From Bog-473 sp963738135 (GTDB taxonomy: Bacteria > Actinomycetota > Acidimicrobiia > Acidimicrobiales > RAAP-2), in NCBI GenBank assembly GCA_963738135.1, contig CAVTVK010000003.1:62001-126000 (forward strand): DNA of 64,000 bases. The letters run 5' to 3'. Made by a program: the position numbers and the translations under genes. The notes under the pieces were generated by a model. That model did not search any database. It saw nothing but the letters and a program-made list of their open reading frames with translations, and was not told the origin of the DNA. This document shows positions 37,206 to 46,641 of this stretch, piece by piece. Position 1 is the first letter of the stretch. Each line of letters opens with the position of its first letter.

Positions 37206-38651
37206 TCATGCCCGCCTCGAGGGCCCGGCCAGCCGTCCCGCGCCGACCGCCTCGGTGGCCCATTTGAGCGTGCGCGGCCGACGGTCCATGGAGGTGACGC
37301 ACGCCCGCAGCATGCCGAGGCTCACGCCGAACAGGGTGGCGAACCTGTACTCGTCGAGGAGCGGCTCGAGGAACCCGGTGGCGACAAGCCCGGCCAACAC
37401 CGCCACAAGGGCCAGAGCGAGGGCGGCGACCCTCGCATCGGGATGTCGTCGCCAGGCCCGCAGGCCACCGAGGACCGAATCCGCCAGTGCGAGGAAGAAC
37501 ATGGTCAGGCCGATGAGGCCCAGCCGCAGCCAGAGGTCGAGGACGAGGTTGTGCGCATAGGCGATCGTCTCGACCGTGCGCGTGCCGGCCTCGTAGAACG
37601 GGAATTCGATGCCCAGTCCCCACCCGATGAGCACGTGTTGAGGAATCAGCTTCTCCGCTTCGGCCGCCAGGTTCAGCCGGTCCTGCGCCGATTCCGCCTT
37701 TCCCTGATTGTGGAAGAGATTCTCGTAGCTGGAAGCGAGCGGAATCTTCGCGGGCTGGCGGTTCACCGCAGCCGGCACGACCACCACGGCGATGCCGATC
37801 GCCACGACGAGGAGCGCCGACAGCACGACCTGGCCCGACCGGATGAAGAAGCGCCGCTCGGCGCCCTGCCAGTGCGCGACGATGACCGCCCCGAGTACCA
37901 CCAGGACCGTGATCGCCAGATTCACCAACACGGCGCGCTGATTTGCCAGCACGACGCTGACCACAATGGGGATCAGAGCCAGGACATGGCGCAAGCGCAC
38001 GGGTCCCATCGCCGATCTCGTGAGGAAGCAGGCGAGCCCGATGGCGAGGAAGAGCGCCGCCGTCTCCGCGCCAACTCCCCCGAAGCCCTGGAGCGGCAAC
38101 AACGGCAGCGTGGTGTTGACACTCACCCCCCCGATCGTCATGACATCGAGGATGGATGCGCAGGCGACGCACAGCCAGCCGAGCTTGAAGAGATCTCCGC
38201 TCTCGATGTACCGGCGAATGGGAACCCCGGCCGCCAGCGCGTAGGCCCCGACGATGTAGAGGATGTCCTTCGCCTCGTACAGATCCTGTGAAATCGGATT
38301 GTGGTACAGCTTGCCTTCGACCAGACCGATGAGCATCCAACCACCGAAGGCCAACCACAGGCCGGCCGGAAGGCCGATCCGCTTCGGCTTGCCCCGGGCG
38401 ATCAGGCGGGCCACCAGCGCCAGCGTGATGTACACCTCAGGCAGACGCAACTGCGCGGAGCCCGAGCCCGGATGGAACACGCTGCGCGGAATCACGTTGG
38501 GGTCGCCGTAGATCGTGCCCTCTACGACCAGGAGGCCGAGCAGGACGAGCGGCACCAGCTGCTCCTTGCCCTCGCGCTCCCAGCGGACGAAGAGCGCGAT
38601 GACGGCGACCGCAGCGCCGAGCAGGAGCACTCCCACCAGGGCTACGAGCAC
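37206..38651 (-). CDS. O-antigen ligase / Wzy-like polymerase
   Basis: 481 residues, about 12 transmembrane helices, with the large loop typical of the Wzy_C family: NQRAVLVNLAITVLVVLG before it, then SSYENLFHNQGKAESAQDRL and IGWGLGIEFPFYEAG, ending with AHNLVLDLWLRLGLIGL, where the H-N motif is the ligase signature. It would polymerise or transfer undecaprenyl-linked glycan on the outer face of the membrane. Its start overlaps the end of the GT4 gene by ten bases. The last 35 residues are polar and variable. Confidence 0.85.
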   Translation of the reverse strand: MLVALVGVLLLGAAVAVIALFVRWEREGKEQLVPLVLLGLLVVEGTIYGDPNVIPRSVFHPGSGSAQLRLPEVYITLALVARLIARGKPKRIGLPAGLWLAFGGWMLIGLVEGKLYHNPISQDLYEAKDILYIVGAYALAAGVPIRRYIESGDLFKLGWLCVACASILDVMTIGGVSVNTTLPLLPLQGFGGVGAETAALFLAIGLACFLTRSAMGPVRLRHVLALIPIVVSVVLANQRAVLVNLAITVLVVLGAVIVAHWQGAERRFFIRSGQVVLSALLVVAIGIAVVVVPAAVNRQPAKIPLASSYENLFHNQGKAESAQDRLNLAAEAEKLIPQHVLIGWGLGIEFPFYEAGTRTVETIAYAHNLVLDLWLRLGLIGLTMFFLALADSVLGGLRAWRRHPDARVAALALALVAVLAGLVATGFLEPLLDEYRFATLFGVSLGMLRACVTSMDRRPRTLKWATEAVGAGRLAGPSRRA

Positions 38652-39788
38652 GTTCGCACCGCCTGCAGCAACGGGGCCAGCGCGGCATCCCAGGTGTGGT
38701 CCGCCACGACCGCCTCGTGACCGGCCCGCCCCAGGGCCGCGGCCCGTGCCGGGTCGAGAAGCAGATCGGCAATGGCGGCGGCCAGCGCCTGCGCCGTGTC
38801 GGCCACCACCACTCCCCGGCCCACTAAGTCCTCCATACCCTCACAGCCCACCGATGTGGCCACAACGGGCCGCCCGACGTCCAGGGCCTCCATGATCTTG
38901 AGCCGCGTCCCGCCCCCGGCCCGCAGCGGTGCCACCACGACCCGGGCTCGGGCCAGGAAAGGATTCACGTCGGGCACCGTTCCGGTCACCTCGATGTGTG
39001 AGCCGGCCAGGGCGCGCACGGCCGGCGCGGGGTCCTTGCCCACGAGCAGGAGATGGGCCTCGGGAACCCGCGCCACGCACCTCGGGCCAGATCTCGCGGG
39101 CGAGCCAGACGGCGGCATCGACGTTGGGGGCCCATCCCATGGTGGCGACGAATGCCACCGTGGGGTCGGGCGCATCGGGCAGCACCGCCGACGGCTCCCG
39201 ACCGTTCGGGCAGACCAGGATGGAGCGGGCACCGGCGGTCATCCTCACCCGCTCCTGCTCGCTGACCACGACGACGTGGTCGAAGGCCCCGATCGTCCGC
39301 CGCTCCATGCGCCTGAGGGCGGCCGCCTCCCCGCGGTAGAGCGCGGCGGAGACGCCGGTCCGGGCGCGGGCATAGCTGTCGACGAGGGCCGACTCGACGT
39401 TGTGGAGGTCGAGGATCGACTTCTTGGCCGGGACGTCGCGCACGGGTGGCACCATCTGCTGATATTCGACCTGCAGCAGGTCGATACCACCTTCGTCGGC
39501 AGCACGACGAACGGCCTTGACCATCGCGGCACTCCAGAACCGTCCCGCCGAGACGCTGTGTGTGGCGACGACGCCCCGGGCGGCTCGGACCGGAGTGACC
39601 CGCCACGGCACGGCCCGGACGTCTATGCCCAGGTCACGGAGGCCGTCATGGTCCGCGGTGCCGTCGTCATACCCGCAGAGCACGAGGTCTCCCAGCTTGG
39701 CCAGCCGGCGCGCGATGGCCAAGGAACGTTGATGGCCCCCGTTGTTGTCCGGCAGCGGCAGGAACTTGGTGATCATGAGCGTCCTCAC
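38642..39788 (-). CDS. GT4-type glycosyltransferase of the EPS locus (frameshifted)
   Basis: Joined length about 380 residues. The N-terminal part reads MITKFLPLPDNNGGHQRSLA (GG acceptor-side loop) and SILDLHNVESALVDSYARAR, and ends VAFVATMGWAPNVDAAVWLA. At 39073-39074 one extra base shifts the frame; removed, it continues VRARVPEAHLLLVGKDPAP, VVVAPLRAGGGTRLKIMEAL (the nucleotide-sugar E motif) and VVATSVGCEGMEDL. It is a cytosolic transferase extending the lipid-linked repeat unit. GTG 39788 or ATG 39776 may start it; the open frame reaches 39815. Confidence 0.8.
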
Positions 39789-39869
39789 CGGGTCATCCCT
39801 ACCCCGCACTCCCACACCTGTGGTCGCTCAGCCCGGCCGGCCTGCGCTCCCGCCCCGTGCTGGTGCCAT

Positions 39870-41051
39870 TCATCGCTCCACAGTGGACCACATGGTCGGT
39901 CGGTCCCCGCGCGCATAGCGCACCATGCCGCCCACGGCGACTGCCTGCAGGAACATGACCTGCCCTGCCCCTGCCGCCGCCGCCGCCAGAGGGTGCCGCG
40001 AGGCGGGGCCGGCCGCGGCGTCCTCGGTCGCCTCCCCCACCCGGGCGCTGCTCACCAGGCCGGCGCTCGCGGCCAGGTTGGCCAGCAGGAACAACCGGGC
40101 CAATCGGCTCGAACGCAACTTGTATCCGGCGATCACCAACAGCGCCACATGGGCCAGCGGACTCACGGTGAAACGGACCAACCGATGCCCCCACAGCTCC
40201 GCCGCCACGAGACCCGCCGACGGTCGCAGCTGGCGACGCCGTCGGGAGAGGACGTGCAGAGCACCGGAGACGTTGCGGGTCCGGCGCTCCCATTGGGCCG
40301 CCAGTGACAGCACTGCGGGATCGAGGGCGCGGGCCCGCGGCTCGTAGGCCACCCGGTAGCCCTGCTCGATGATGTCGAGGCCCGCCCAGAGATCGTCGAT
40401 GGCCACGTCACGGGGTATCGGCCGCCAGGCCTCGGCCCGGATGGCGGAGAGCTCGCCGACGAGCCCGATCGTCGTCCCGAGCCGGTCCTCACGCTCCTTG
40501 AGCCATGACTCGAACTTCCAGTACAGGCTCTCTCCTCCGCCGCCGTCGTCCTCGAGCTTCTCGCCGGCCACGGCGCCGACGGCGGGGTCGACGAAGTGCG
40601 CGACCACCGCGGCCAGTGCTCCGGGCGCCAGTCGGTTGTTGGCGTCGCTGATGACGACGATGGGCGTCGTCGCCTCGGCGAACCCCCTGTTGAGCGCCTG
40701 TGACTTTCCGAGGCGCGCCGGGCCCGTCAGCGCACGGGCTCCGGCCTGCTCCGCCGCCGCCGCCGTCTCGGTATCCCCGTCGGCCACCACCAGGATCGCG
40801 AGCTCGCCCGGGTAGCCGTTCGCCCGGAGGTCTTCGATCTTGCCGGCGATCACGCCGGCTTCGCGGTATGCGGGCACGACGACCGTCAGATCAGGCGCGC
40901 CCCCGGCTCCCGGCGGAGGCGGTGTCGTTGTCCGTCCTCGGCCCCCACGCGTGCGCCAGGCCAACCACGCCGGATACAACACATGGCCCGCCGTGGCGGC
41001 GGCCACGAGGCCGCCGACGGCTGCGCTCGTCCCCAGGCGAAGCCTCCTCAC
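39870..41051 (-). CDS. GT2-type glycosyltransferase with membrane helices
   Basis: 393 residues. One N-terminal helix, then a GT-A domain: DLTVVVPAYREAGVIAGKIE, VADGDTETAAAAEQAGA, the D-x-D-like IVVISDANNRL, the acid DVAIDDLWAG and the acceptor motif QWERRTRN (equivalent of Q-x-x-R-W). Two or three C-terminal helices follow. The chemistry is like that of processive or membrane GT2 enzymes such as N-acetylglucosaminyl or hyaluronan synthases, but the sugar cannot be told. GTG 41051 overlaps the stop codon of the upstream gene as GTGA, so translation is coupled. Confidence 0.85.
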   Translation of the reverse strand: MRRLRLGTSAAVGGLVAAATAGHVLYPAWLAWRTRGGRGRTTTPPPPGAGGAPDLTVVVPAYREAGVIAGKIEDLRANGYPGELAILVVADGDTETAAAAEQAGARALTGPARLGKSQALNRGFAEATTPIVVISDANNRLAPGALAAVVAHFVDPAVGAVAGEKLEDDGGGGESLYWKFESWLKEREDRLGTTIGLVGELSAIRAEAWRPIPRDVAIDDLWAGLDIIEQGYRVAYEPRARALDPAVLSLAAQWERRTRNVSGALHVLSRRRRQLRPSAGLVAAELWGHRLVRFTVSPLAHVALLVIAGYKLRSSRLARLFLLANLAASAGLVSSARVGEATEDAAAGPASRHPLAAAAAGAGQVMFLQAVAVGGMVRYARGDRPTMWSTVER

Positions 41052-42607
41052 TGCCGCACTTCCTCCGTGACCTGTACTCCACGGAAATGGGTGGTGTCGG
41101 TCGGAGTGAATCCGGCGCGCCGGAGTGCGGCATCGACGGCAGCGGCCTGCGCCGGATACAACGAGAGGTCTGCCGTCGCGCTCACGAGCCAGATCCGCTG
41201 GTATTCGGCCGCGGCGTGAGCAACGGCACCAGAGGGAAGCGACACGCTCCCGTCGAAGTACAACGGGTCGACGCCCCACGCCTTCGCCGGATACACCGGG
41301 TGCACGGCGCGCTCGGTGGCCGGCTTCTCGACCACGTACCACTCGATCGGCATGCGCTCATAGGGCGAGAAGATCAACACCCCGTCACCCGGTTGCGCCC
41401 GCTCGGCGATGTACCCGACGACGGATCGGAAGTCCTGGGGGCCGCCGTTGGCGTACCACTGGGCCGCACCGGCGGCCGAGGCGCCGACGACGACCACGAG
41501 GAGCACGAGGGCGAGGGCCATGGCACCGCGCCGAGCCAACCCCGCCACGCGGTCGATCACCCACGCCACGAGCAGCACCGCCGCCGGCAGGCTGACCATG
41601 AGGTAGCGCACCACGAGAAGCGGACGGTCCACCAACGACAACATCACGACGGTTGCCACCGGTACGACGAGCCAGCAGGCCGCGAAGCACACGGACCACT
41701 GACGGGCGAACAGCGCACCGAAGGAAGGGCGGCGGCGCGCCAGCACCACGAGGGCCACGACGCCGACGGCGGCCACGAGCACGAGCAGGTCGAGCGCGGC
41801 GTGGGGAACGGACGCGCGGATGTGTGTGAAGACGCGGCCGGCCGAGGATCCCGAGGCCCAGTCCACGCCCGCGCTGTCGGTCGACTCGATCAACAGGCCC
41901 AGGGGGACGAGGAGCACCACCAACGCGACAGCCGACGTCAGGATGCGCCGCCATGGAATCCGCCCCGGCGGCAAGAAGGCCAGCGACAGCGCCTGCCCGA
42001 CCGGGACGAGCGCGGCCCAGAAGTTGCTGTAGGCGGCGAGCGCCGTGACCGCGGTGTACGCCGTCCAGCAGAACGGAGACGGGTTGTCGATCCGCTTGAT
42101 GCCCCGGACGAAGAAGAAACAGGAGGCGCTGACGAGCAGCAACGCCAACGAGTAGCCGCGGACATCCTGCGCGAACTGAACGTAGAGCGGGTTCACCGCC
42201 AGCAGCAACCCGGCGACGAGAGCGGCGCGCCGTCCGAACAGCGAGCGCGCCAGCATGATCACGACCCAGAGAGCACCGACGGCGAAGACCACCGACAGGC
42301 TGCGCAGCGCGATCTCGCTGTGGCCGAAGACGACCCATCCCCTCAGCAGCAGGTAGTACAGCGCCATATTCGCCTCGCGGTGGGTGACCACGTCGGTGAA
42401 GCGGTGCCACGGCACCGTGGCGAGAGTGGAGCTGACCGACTCGTCGAGGAACAGGCTGTGGGTGCCCAGGAACAGTGCACCCAGGATCGCTCCGAGCACG
42501 AGCTCCACCCCGACGGCCAGCCGCCACCGCAGTGGCGTCAGGACGTCGGCCTCGGGAGCTTGCTCTGCCGGGAGCCCAGTAACGTCAACGACAGTCTGCG
42601 CCATCAT
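41048..42607 (-). CDS. GT39-like membrane glycosyltransferase (PMT_2)
   Basis: About 519 residues with 10-12 helices. The first loop has SLFLDESVSS, where the D-E pair is the catalytic acid motif of lipid-phosphate-sugar-using GT-C enzymes (ArnT/PMT type). Later ALYYLLLRGWVVFGHSEIAL and VQFAQDVRGYSLALLL also match the family. It transfers a sugar from a polyprenyl-phosphate donor on the outer face. The start is ATG 42607 (MMAQ...); the frame is open to 42640. It lies 59 bases downstream of the sugar-transferase stop and overlaps GT2, so it is inside the same operon. Confidence 0.82.
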   Translation of the reverse strand: MMAQTVVDVTGLPAEQAPEADVLTPLRWRLAVGVELVLGAILGALFLGTHSLFLDESVSSTLATVPWHRFTDVVTHREANMALYYLLLRGWVVFGHSEIALRSLSVVFAVGALWVVIMLARSLFGRRAALVAGLLLAVNPLYVQFAQDVRGYSLALLLVSASCFFFVRGIKRIDNPSPFCWTAYTAVTALAAYSNFWAALVPVGQALSLAFLPPGRIPWRRILTSAVALVVLLVPLGLLIESTDSAGVDWASGSSAGRVFTHIRASVPHAALDLLVLVAAVGVVALVVLARRRPSFGALFARQWSVCFAACWLVVPVATVVMLSLVDRPLLVVRYLMVSLPAAVLLVAWVIDRVAGLARRGAMALALVLLVVVVGASAAGAAQWYANGGPQDFRSVVGYIAERAQPGDGVLIFSPYERMPIEWYVVEKPATERAVHPVYPAKAWGVDPLYFDGSVSLPSGAVAHAAAEYQRIWLVSATADLSLYPAQAAAVDAALRRAGFTPTDTTHFRGVQVTEEVRQ

Positions 42608-42665
42608 CGTCCGAACGTCATGCGGTGCTCCCCACCTCAATGTGGGAATGCAAAGTAGGAGAATC

Positions 42666-44075
42666 CTACTCCCGGACCTGCTTGATGACGGCGCCGGCGG
42701 TGCGGGCCAGGATCACCAGATCCCCCCCGACCGACCAGTTCTCGATGTAGTGATTGTCGAACCACGCCCTGTCCTGAATGGACGTGTCGCCTCGCAATCC
42801 ATTGACCTGGGACAGCCCGGTCAGGCCCACGGGGACCCGGTGCCGATCGCCGTAGCGGGGAACTTCCTGTTCGAACTGTTCGACGAAGAAGGGGCGCTCG
42901 GGACGGGGGCCGACGAGCGACATGTCACCGCGGAGCACGTTCCAGAGCTGCGGCAATTCGTCCAGCGACGTCTTGCGCATGATGCCGCCGATCTTCGTCA
43001 CACGGTCGTCCTCGTCGACACTCCACTGGGTGTCCGACTCGTTGTTCACACGCATGGAGCGGAACTTCAGGATCTCCACCTCGCGCCCGTTCTTCCCGAT
43101 ACGGCGTTGGCGGAAGTAGATCGGGCCCGGGCTGGTCGCCTTCACCGCCAGTGCAAGCGCCGCGTAGAGCGGTGAAAGGAGCAGCAGCATGAGGGCAGCA
43201 ATGCCCGAGTCGAAAGCCCGCTTGGCCGCGCGACCCGATGACCGCATGGTCGAGCGCCGCAGTCGCACCAGGGGGTAGCCCCACACCATGTCGACGTCAC
43301 GCGTCGCGGCTTGCAGGCCGAGCTCGAAGAAGCGGGGGATGATGTACATGTCCACGGCGGCGTTCTCGCAGGAACGGATGACCCGCACGAGGTCGGGGTC
43401 GCGATTCACGCCGAAGGCGATCACCACCCGGTCGATTCGGTGATCCCGCAGGACGCTGTCGAGCTGGTCGATCCCGCCGAGAACCGGGCGGGACAGCGAC
43501 TCGTCCGCGCAGTCGTCCAGCAACCCGATCGGGTGCAGTCCGTAGCTCGGGTTCAGCTCGAGCGCATCGGCAAAGCGCTCGGCGACTTGCCCGGCACCCA
43601 CAATGAGCACGCGCTGGCCGAGTGTCCCTCGGGTCCTGGCGCGCCGGATGCCGATGTAGGCACAGGCCCGCCCGATCAGGAGCAGGCACAGCGTGGACAG
43701 GCCGACGAGCACGAACGGGCGCACCTGCCGCCCGAAGCCGTCGAAAGCGCCGATGACCGTCAGTGGCACTGCGACTGCCGCGGCCACCGTGCTGACGTCC
43801 TTGCTCACGCTCAGCGTGATGCGCGAGGCGTATTGTCCCCGTAACGCACAGACGCCGAGCACGCCCAGAACGAACACTGCTGTGGGCCACTGCAGCACCG
43901 CTGGTGCGAATGCAGCCACGGCGATCGCCAGGACCAGAAGATCAGTTCCTGCGACGACCTCACCGCTGGTGCGAGCCGCGAGCCGGCGGCGCACCCGCGC
44001 CGCCGGTCCGGACTGGGTCTCCTGCTGGCCCCACCGCCAACTCTGTAGGTCTCTGCCGATCGTGACAGACGACAT
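42666..44075 (-). CDS. Undecaprenyl-phosphate sugar phosphotransferase (WcaJ/WbaP-like)
   Basis: 469 residues, standard for the two-domain family. Four N-terminal helices, a cytosolic Rossmann-like CoA-binding domain (VLIVGAGQVAERFADALEL), a fifth helix, and the catalytic PglC-like domain: YFRQRRIGKNGREVEILKFR (KFRSM follows), TSLDELPQLWNVLRGDMSL, VGPRPERP and VGLTGLSQVNGLRGDT. It links the first sugar-phosphate to undecaprenyl phosphate and so starts repeat-unit synthesis. GAGGGAG precedes ATG 44075. It is the first enzyme gene of the minus-strand exopolysaccharide operon, 38 bases behind the LAFTG protein gene. Confidence 0.92.
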   Translation of the reverse strand: MSSVTIGRDLQSWRWGQQETQSGPAARVRRRLAARTSGEVVAGTDLLVLAIAVAAFAPAVLQWPTAVFVLGVLGVCALRGQYASRITLSVSKDVSTVAAAVAVPLTVIGAFDGFGRQVRPFVLVGLSTLCLLLIGRACAYIGIRRARTRGTLGQRVLIVGAGQVAERFADALELNPSYGLHPIGLLDDCADESLSRPVLGGIDQLDSVLRDHRIDRVVIAFGVNRDPDLVRVIRSCENAAVDMYIIPRFFELGLQAATRDVDMVWGYPLVRLRRSTMRSSGRAAKRAFDSGIAALMLLLLSPLYAALALAVKATSPGPIYFRQRRIGKNGREVEILKFRSMRVNNESDTQWSVDEDDRVTKIGGIMRKTSLDELPQLWNVLRGDMSLVGPRPERPFFVEQFEQEVPRYGDRHRVPVGLTGLSQVNGLRGDTSIQDRAWFDNHYIENWSVGGDLVILARTAGAVIKQVRE

Positions 44076-44113
44076 GTCGATTGCTCCCTCGCCGAGCGTG
44101 AACTGATGAACTC

Positions 44114-44452
44114 TTAGGCCGTCCGCCGACGGCCACGAACGAGAACTGCACCCACACCGATCGCCACGACGCCGATGATCGCCATCTCCTCGATGTCAGC
44201 ACCGGTGAACGCCAAACCACTCGACGTTGTCGTCGGAGTCGTCGAGACCGACGACGTGGTCGCCGGCCCGTCCGCCGGCGCGCTGGCCGGTGCGCTCGTG
44301 ATGCCCGCAGGCGGCGTGGTGCAGCCGGTGTAACAGGTCGTGTCCGCCCCAGCGGCCCCAGCCAGGAGCCCGCCCACGGGCACTGCGAGCAGCACTCCCA
44401 GAGCGGGACCGCAAGCTGCCGCGAGCACGCGCTGTGCCTTGGTCCTCTTCAT
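44114..44452 (-). CDS. Small sortase-anchored surface protein (LAFTG)
   Basis: 112 residues. An N-terminal signal peptide (KRTKAQRVLAAACGPALG... to about residue 36) is followed by a short Cys pair (C40, C44), a Thr/Ser/Pro-rich stalk, then LAFTG at residues 80-84, a hydrophobic helix and the basic tail RGRRRTA. This is a complete cell-wall sorting signal of the LAxTG type used by class E sortases of high-GC Gram-positives. The body between is only about 45 residues, so it may be a small matrix or pilus-like component. AGGAG upstream of ATG 44452 sets the start. It leads the exopolysaccharide operon. No sortase gene is in the window. Confidence 0.8.
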   Translation of the reverse strand: MKRTKAQRVLAAACGPALGVLLAVPVGGLLAGAAGADTTCYTGCTTPPAGITSAPASAPADGPATTSSVSTTPTTTSSGLAFTGADIEEMAIIGVVAIGVGAVLVRGRRRTA

Positions 44453-44608
44453 CCTGATCTCCTCCACTGTTTCCGCTCAACGAGCGGATCGATCCGAGAG
44501 CCACTTGATTCCTCGGCCGTTTCCCACAAACCCTTCAGTCGAGTGCGCCAAGCCGCCTCAATCATCATTCCAGGGTTTTCGCTCGGCAGGACAGAGCCAA
44601 AGGTCACA

Positions 44609-46588
44609 ATGCTCGGCGACGAGGCCACAACGACCCCACAATTGCCACCGGACGCCCGTCTCTCCAGGGAGAACGCCGAAAATCAAACAAGTGACGCCCC
44701 GGTGGAATGTTCGCCGAAAAGTCACCGTGGTGCACCGGAGTTCGGGAACTCCCGCAGTACGCTCCGCCCGGTGGAAAACGGCGAGCCGGGGGGACCGAGC
44801 GCCGAGCTCCCCGACGGGTCCGAACGGAGTGGCGCCCCGGGGCGCCGGCGCTTCACCAGACGATGGAAGATCACGGTCGCCGTCGTCGCGCTGGTAGCCG
44901 TCTGGGCCCTGGCTGCGGTCGTGGTTGTGGTGATCGCCGCCGGCCACATCCGACACGGCGAGGACGCGGTGAACTCGGCCCGGCAGGGACTGTCCGCGGA
45001 CGGCATCCTGTCCGGCGCGCCCACTGCGTCCCTGCGCTCGGCCCAGACCAACTTCAGCTCCGCTCACGGCCTGCTGTCCTCCCCTCTCCTCTGGCCCGTC
45101 GATGTCCTGCCGGTGGCCGGTCGCCAGCTCCGCTCGGTCCAAGCGCTCTCGGGGGTGGCCGAGCACGTGGCCCGCACAGGGGTCGGGACGGTCGGGCGAT
45201 CCCAGTCGCTCCTCCGGCTCCCCCATTCGGCCGGGCCGGAAAGGGTGGCCGCCCTGCAGCAGCTGGCCTCGCTGGCGGCCTCCACCCACCGCTCGTTGAC
45301 GGGGCTCAATTTCGGTCCTGACCAGGGACTTATCGGCCCGCTGGCCCACGAGCGAAACACGTTCGTCGACGACCTGAATCAGGTGCAGACCACCCTGGTC
45401 CGGACGTCGGACGCGGCCGCCTCGGCCGCGACCATCTTGCAAGGGCCAGGGACGTACCTGCTCCTGGCGGGCAACAACGCCGAGATGCGGTCCGGCTCGG
45501 GCGCGTTCGAAGAAGCCGGCACCATCACGACCGGCGGCGGTGAGCTCCACCTCTCCGACATGATCCCCACCTCCTCGCTCACCCTTCCCCCGGGGGCGGT
45601 GACGGTGAGCGGCGACCTGGCCGCCCGTTGGGGCTGGCTCCGCCCGGGCGAGGACTTCCGGAACCTCGGGCTCACGCCGCAGTTCGACGTGAACGGCCCA
45701 CTGGCGGCCCAGATGTGGAAGGCCAACACCGGCCAGAGTGTGGATGGGGTCCTCGCCATCGACGTCGGCGGCCTGCAGGACCTCCTCGAAGTGACCGGCC
45801 CGGTGACGACCGCCACCGGTCAGGTGGTGAGCTCGTCCAATGTCGTGCAGATCCTGCTGCACGACCAGTACGTCGGCGAGACGTACACCTCCGACTCCAC
45901 GGCCAGGACCGACGAGTTGTCGACACTGGCCTCGGCCACGTTGCACGCGCTGGAGGACCGGCCGTTCAAGCTGCACGCCATGGCCGACGCGCTCTCGTCC
46001 GCTGCGCAGGGGCGCCACGTGCTCCTGTGGTCCGTCGACCCGCACACCCAGAAGGCCTGGAGCGGCGCGGGTGTGGCCGGGGAGCTGCAGCCCTCATCGC
46101 TCATGGCGGACATCATCAACCGCGGCGGCAACAAGCTGGACCAGTACCTGTCGCAGGATGTCGCACTCAAGCTCACGCCGCACGGCGCGGACACCGACGG
46201 CCGCCTGACGATGACCTTCGTCAACCGGACACCTCCCGGGCAGTCCCCCTTCATCGCCGGCCCCTTTCCCGGGCTCGGCACGGTCTACGGCGAGTACGTG
46301 GGGATCGCCACCGTGAACCTCCCGGGGTACGCCCGCGACATCACGTCCCCGTCGAACAGTTCCGTCGTGACCAGTGGGCCTGAGGGCCCGACCCTCCTCG
46401 AAGGGGCCACCATGCAGATCCTGGCCGGAGCGACGCAGCGCATCACCTTCAATTTCGTGCTGCCAGAGGCGCACGGCTCCATGACCGTGGTGCCTAGCGC
46501 ACGGATCCCGCCGGCGACCTGGCACGTCGTCGACACGGCCGGAAATTCGACCTTCGAGGACGACGCTCCGCACACCATCACCTGGTAG
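44609..46588 (+). CDS. DUF4012 surface protein of the exopolysaccharide locus
   Basis: About 659 residues. A polar Pro/Ser-rich N-terminus leads to one transmembrane helix (VAVVALVAVWALAAVVVVVI); the rest is extracytoplasmic. LLLAGNNAEMRSGSGAFEEA is the DUF4012 signature (N-N-x-E-x-R-x-S-G-G-F in relatives), followed by DGVLAIDVGGLQDLLEVTGP. DUF4012 proteins are usually encoded in actinobacterial polysaccharide loci, but their function is unknown; the core has a LytR-CpsA-Psr-like flavour, which would suggest ligation of glycan to the wall. It is divergent from the operon at 44452. The frame is open to 44543; ATG 44609 is preferred. Confidence 0.82.
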   Translation: MLGDEATTTPQLPPDARLSRENAENQTSDAPVECSPKSHRGAPEFGNSRSTLRPVENGEPGGPSAELPDGSERSGAPGRRRFTRRWKITVAVVALVAVWALAAVVVVVIAAGHIRHGEDAVNSARQGLSADGILSGAPTASLRSAQTNFSSAHGLLSSPLLWPVDVLPVAGRQLRSVQALSGVAEHVARTGVGTVGRSQSLLRLPHSAGPERVAALQQLASLAASTHRSLTGLNFGPDQGLIGPLAHERNTFVDDLNQVQTTLVRTSDAAASAATILQGPGTYLLLAGNNAEMRSGSGAFEEAGTITTGGGELHLSDMIPTSSLTLPPGAVTVSGDLAARWGWLRPGEDFRNLGLTPQFDVNGPLAAQMWKANTGQSVDGVLAIDVGGLQDLLEVTGPVTTATGQVVSSSNVVQILLHDQYVGETYTSDSTARTDELSTLASATLHALEDRPFKLHAMADALSSAAQGRHVLLWSVDPHTQKAWSGAGVAGELQPSSLMADIINRGGNKLDQYLSQDVALKLTPHGADTDGRLTMTFVNRTPPGQSPFIAGPFPGLGTVYGEYVGIATVNLPGYARDITSPSNSSVVTSGPEGPTLLEGATMQILAGATQRITFNFVLPEAHGSMTVVPSARIPPATWHVVDTAGNSTFEDDAPHTITW

Positions 46589-46607
46589 CGCGCCTGGCGC
46601 GCCGTCT

Positions 46608-46634
46608 GCACCCTCGGCTCATCCACGAGGGTGC
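46608..46634. terminator. Bidirectional terminator hairpin between convergent genes
   Basis: GCACCCTCG pairs perfectly with CGAGGGTGC around a nine-base loop. It lies between the stops of the DUF4012 gene (46588) and the glycosidase gene (46642). A second tight palindrome, GCGCGCCTGGCGCGC, lies just before it at 46588-46602. There is no T-run. Confidence 0.65.
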
Positions 46635-46641
46635 GCGTCGT

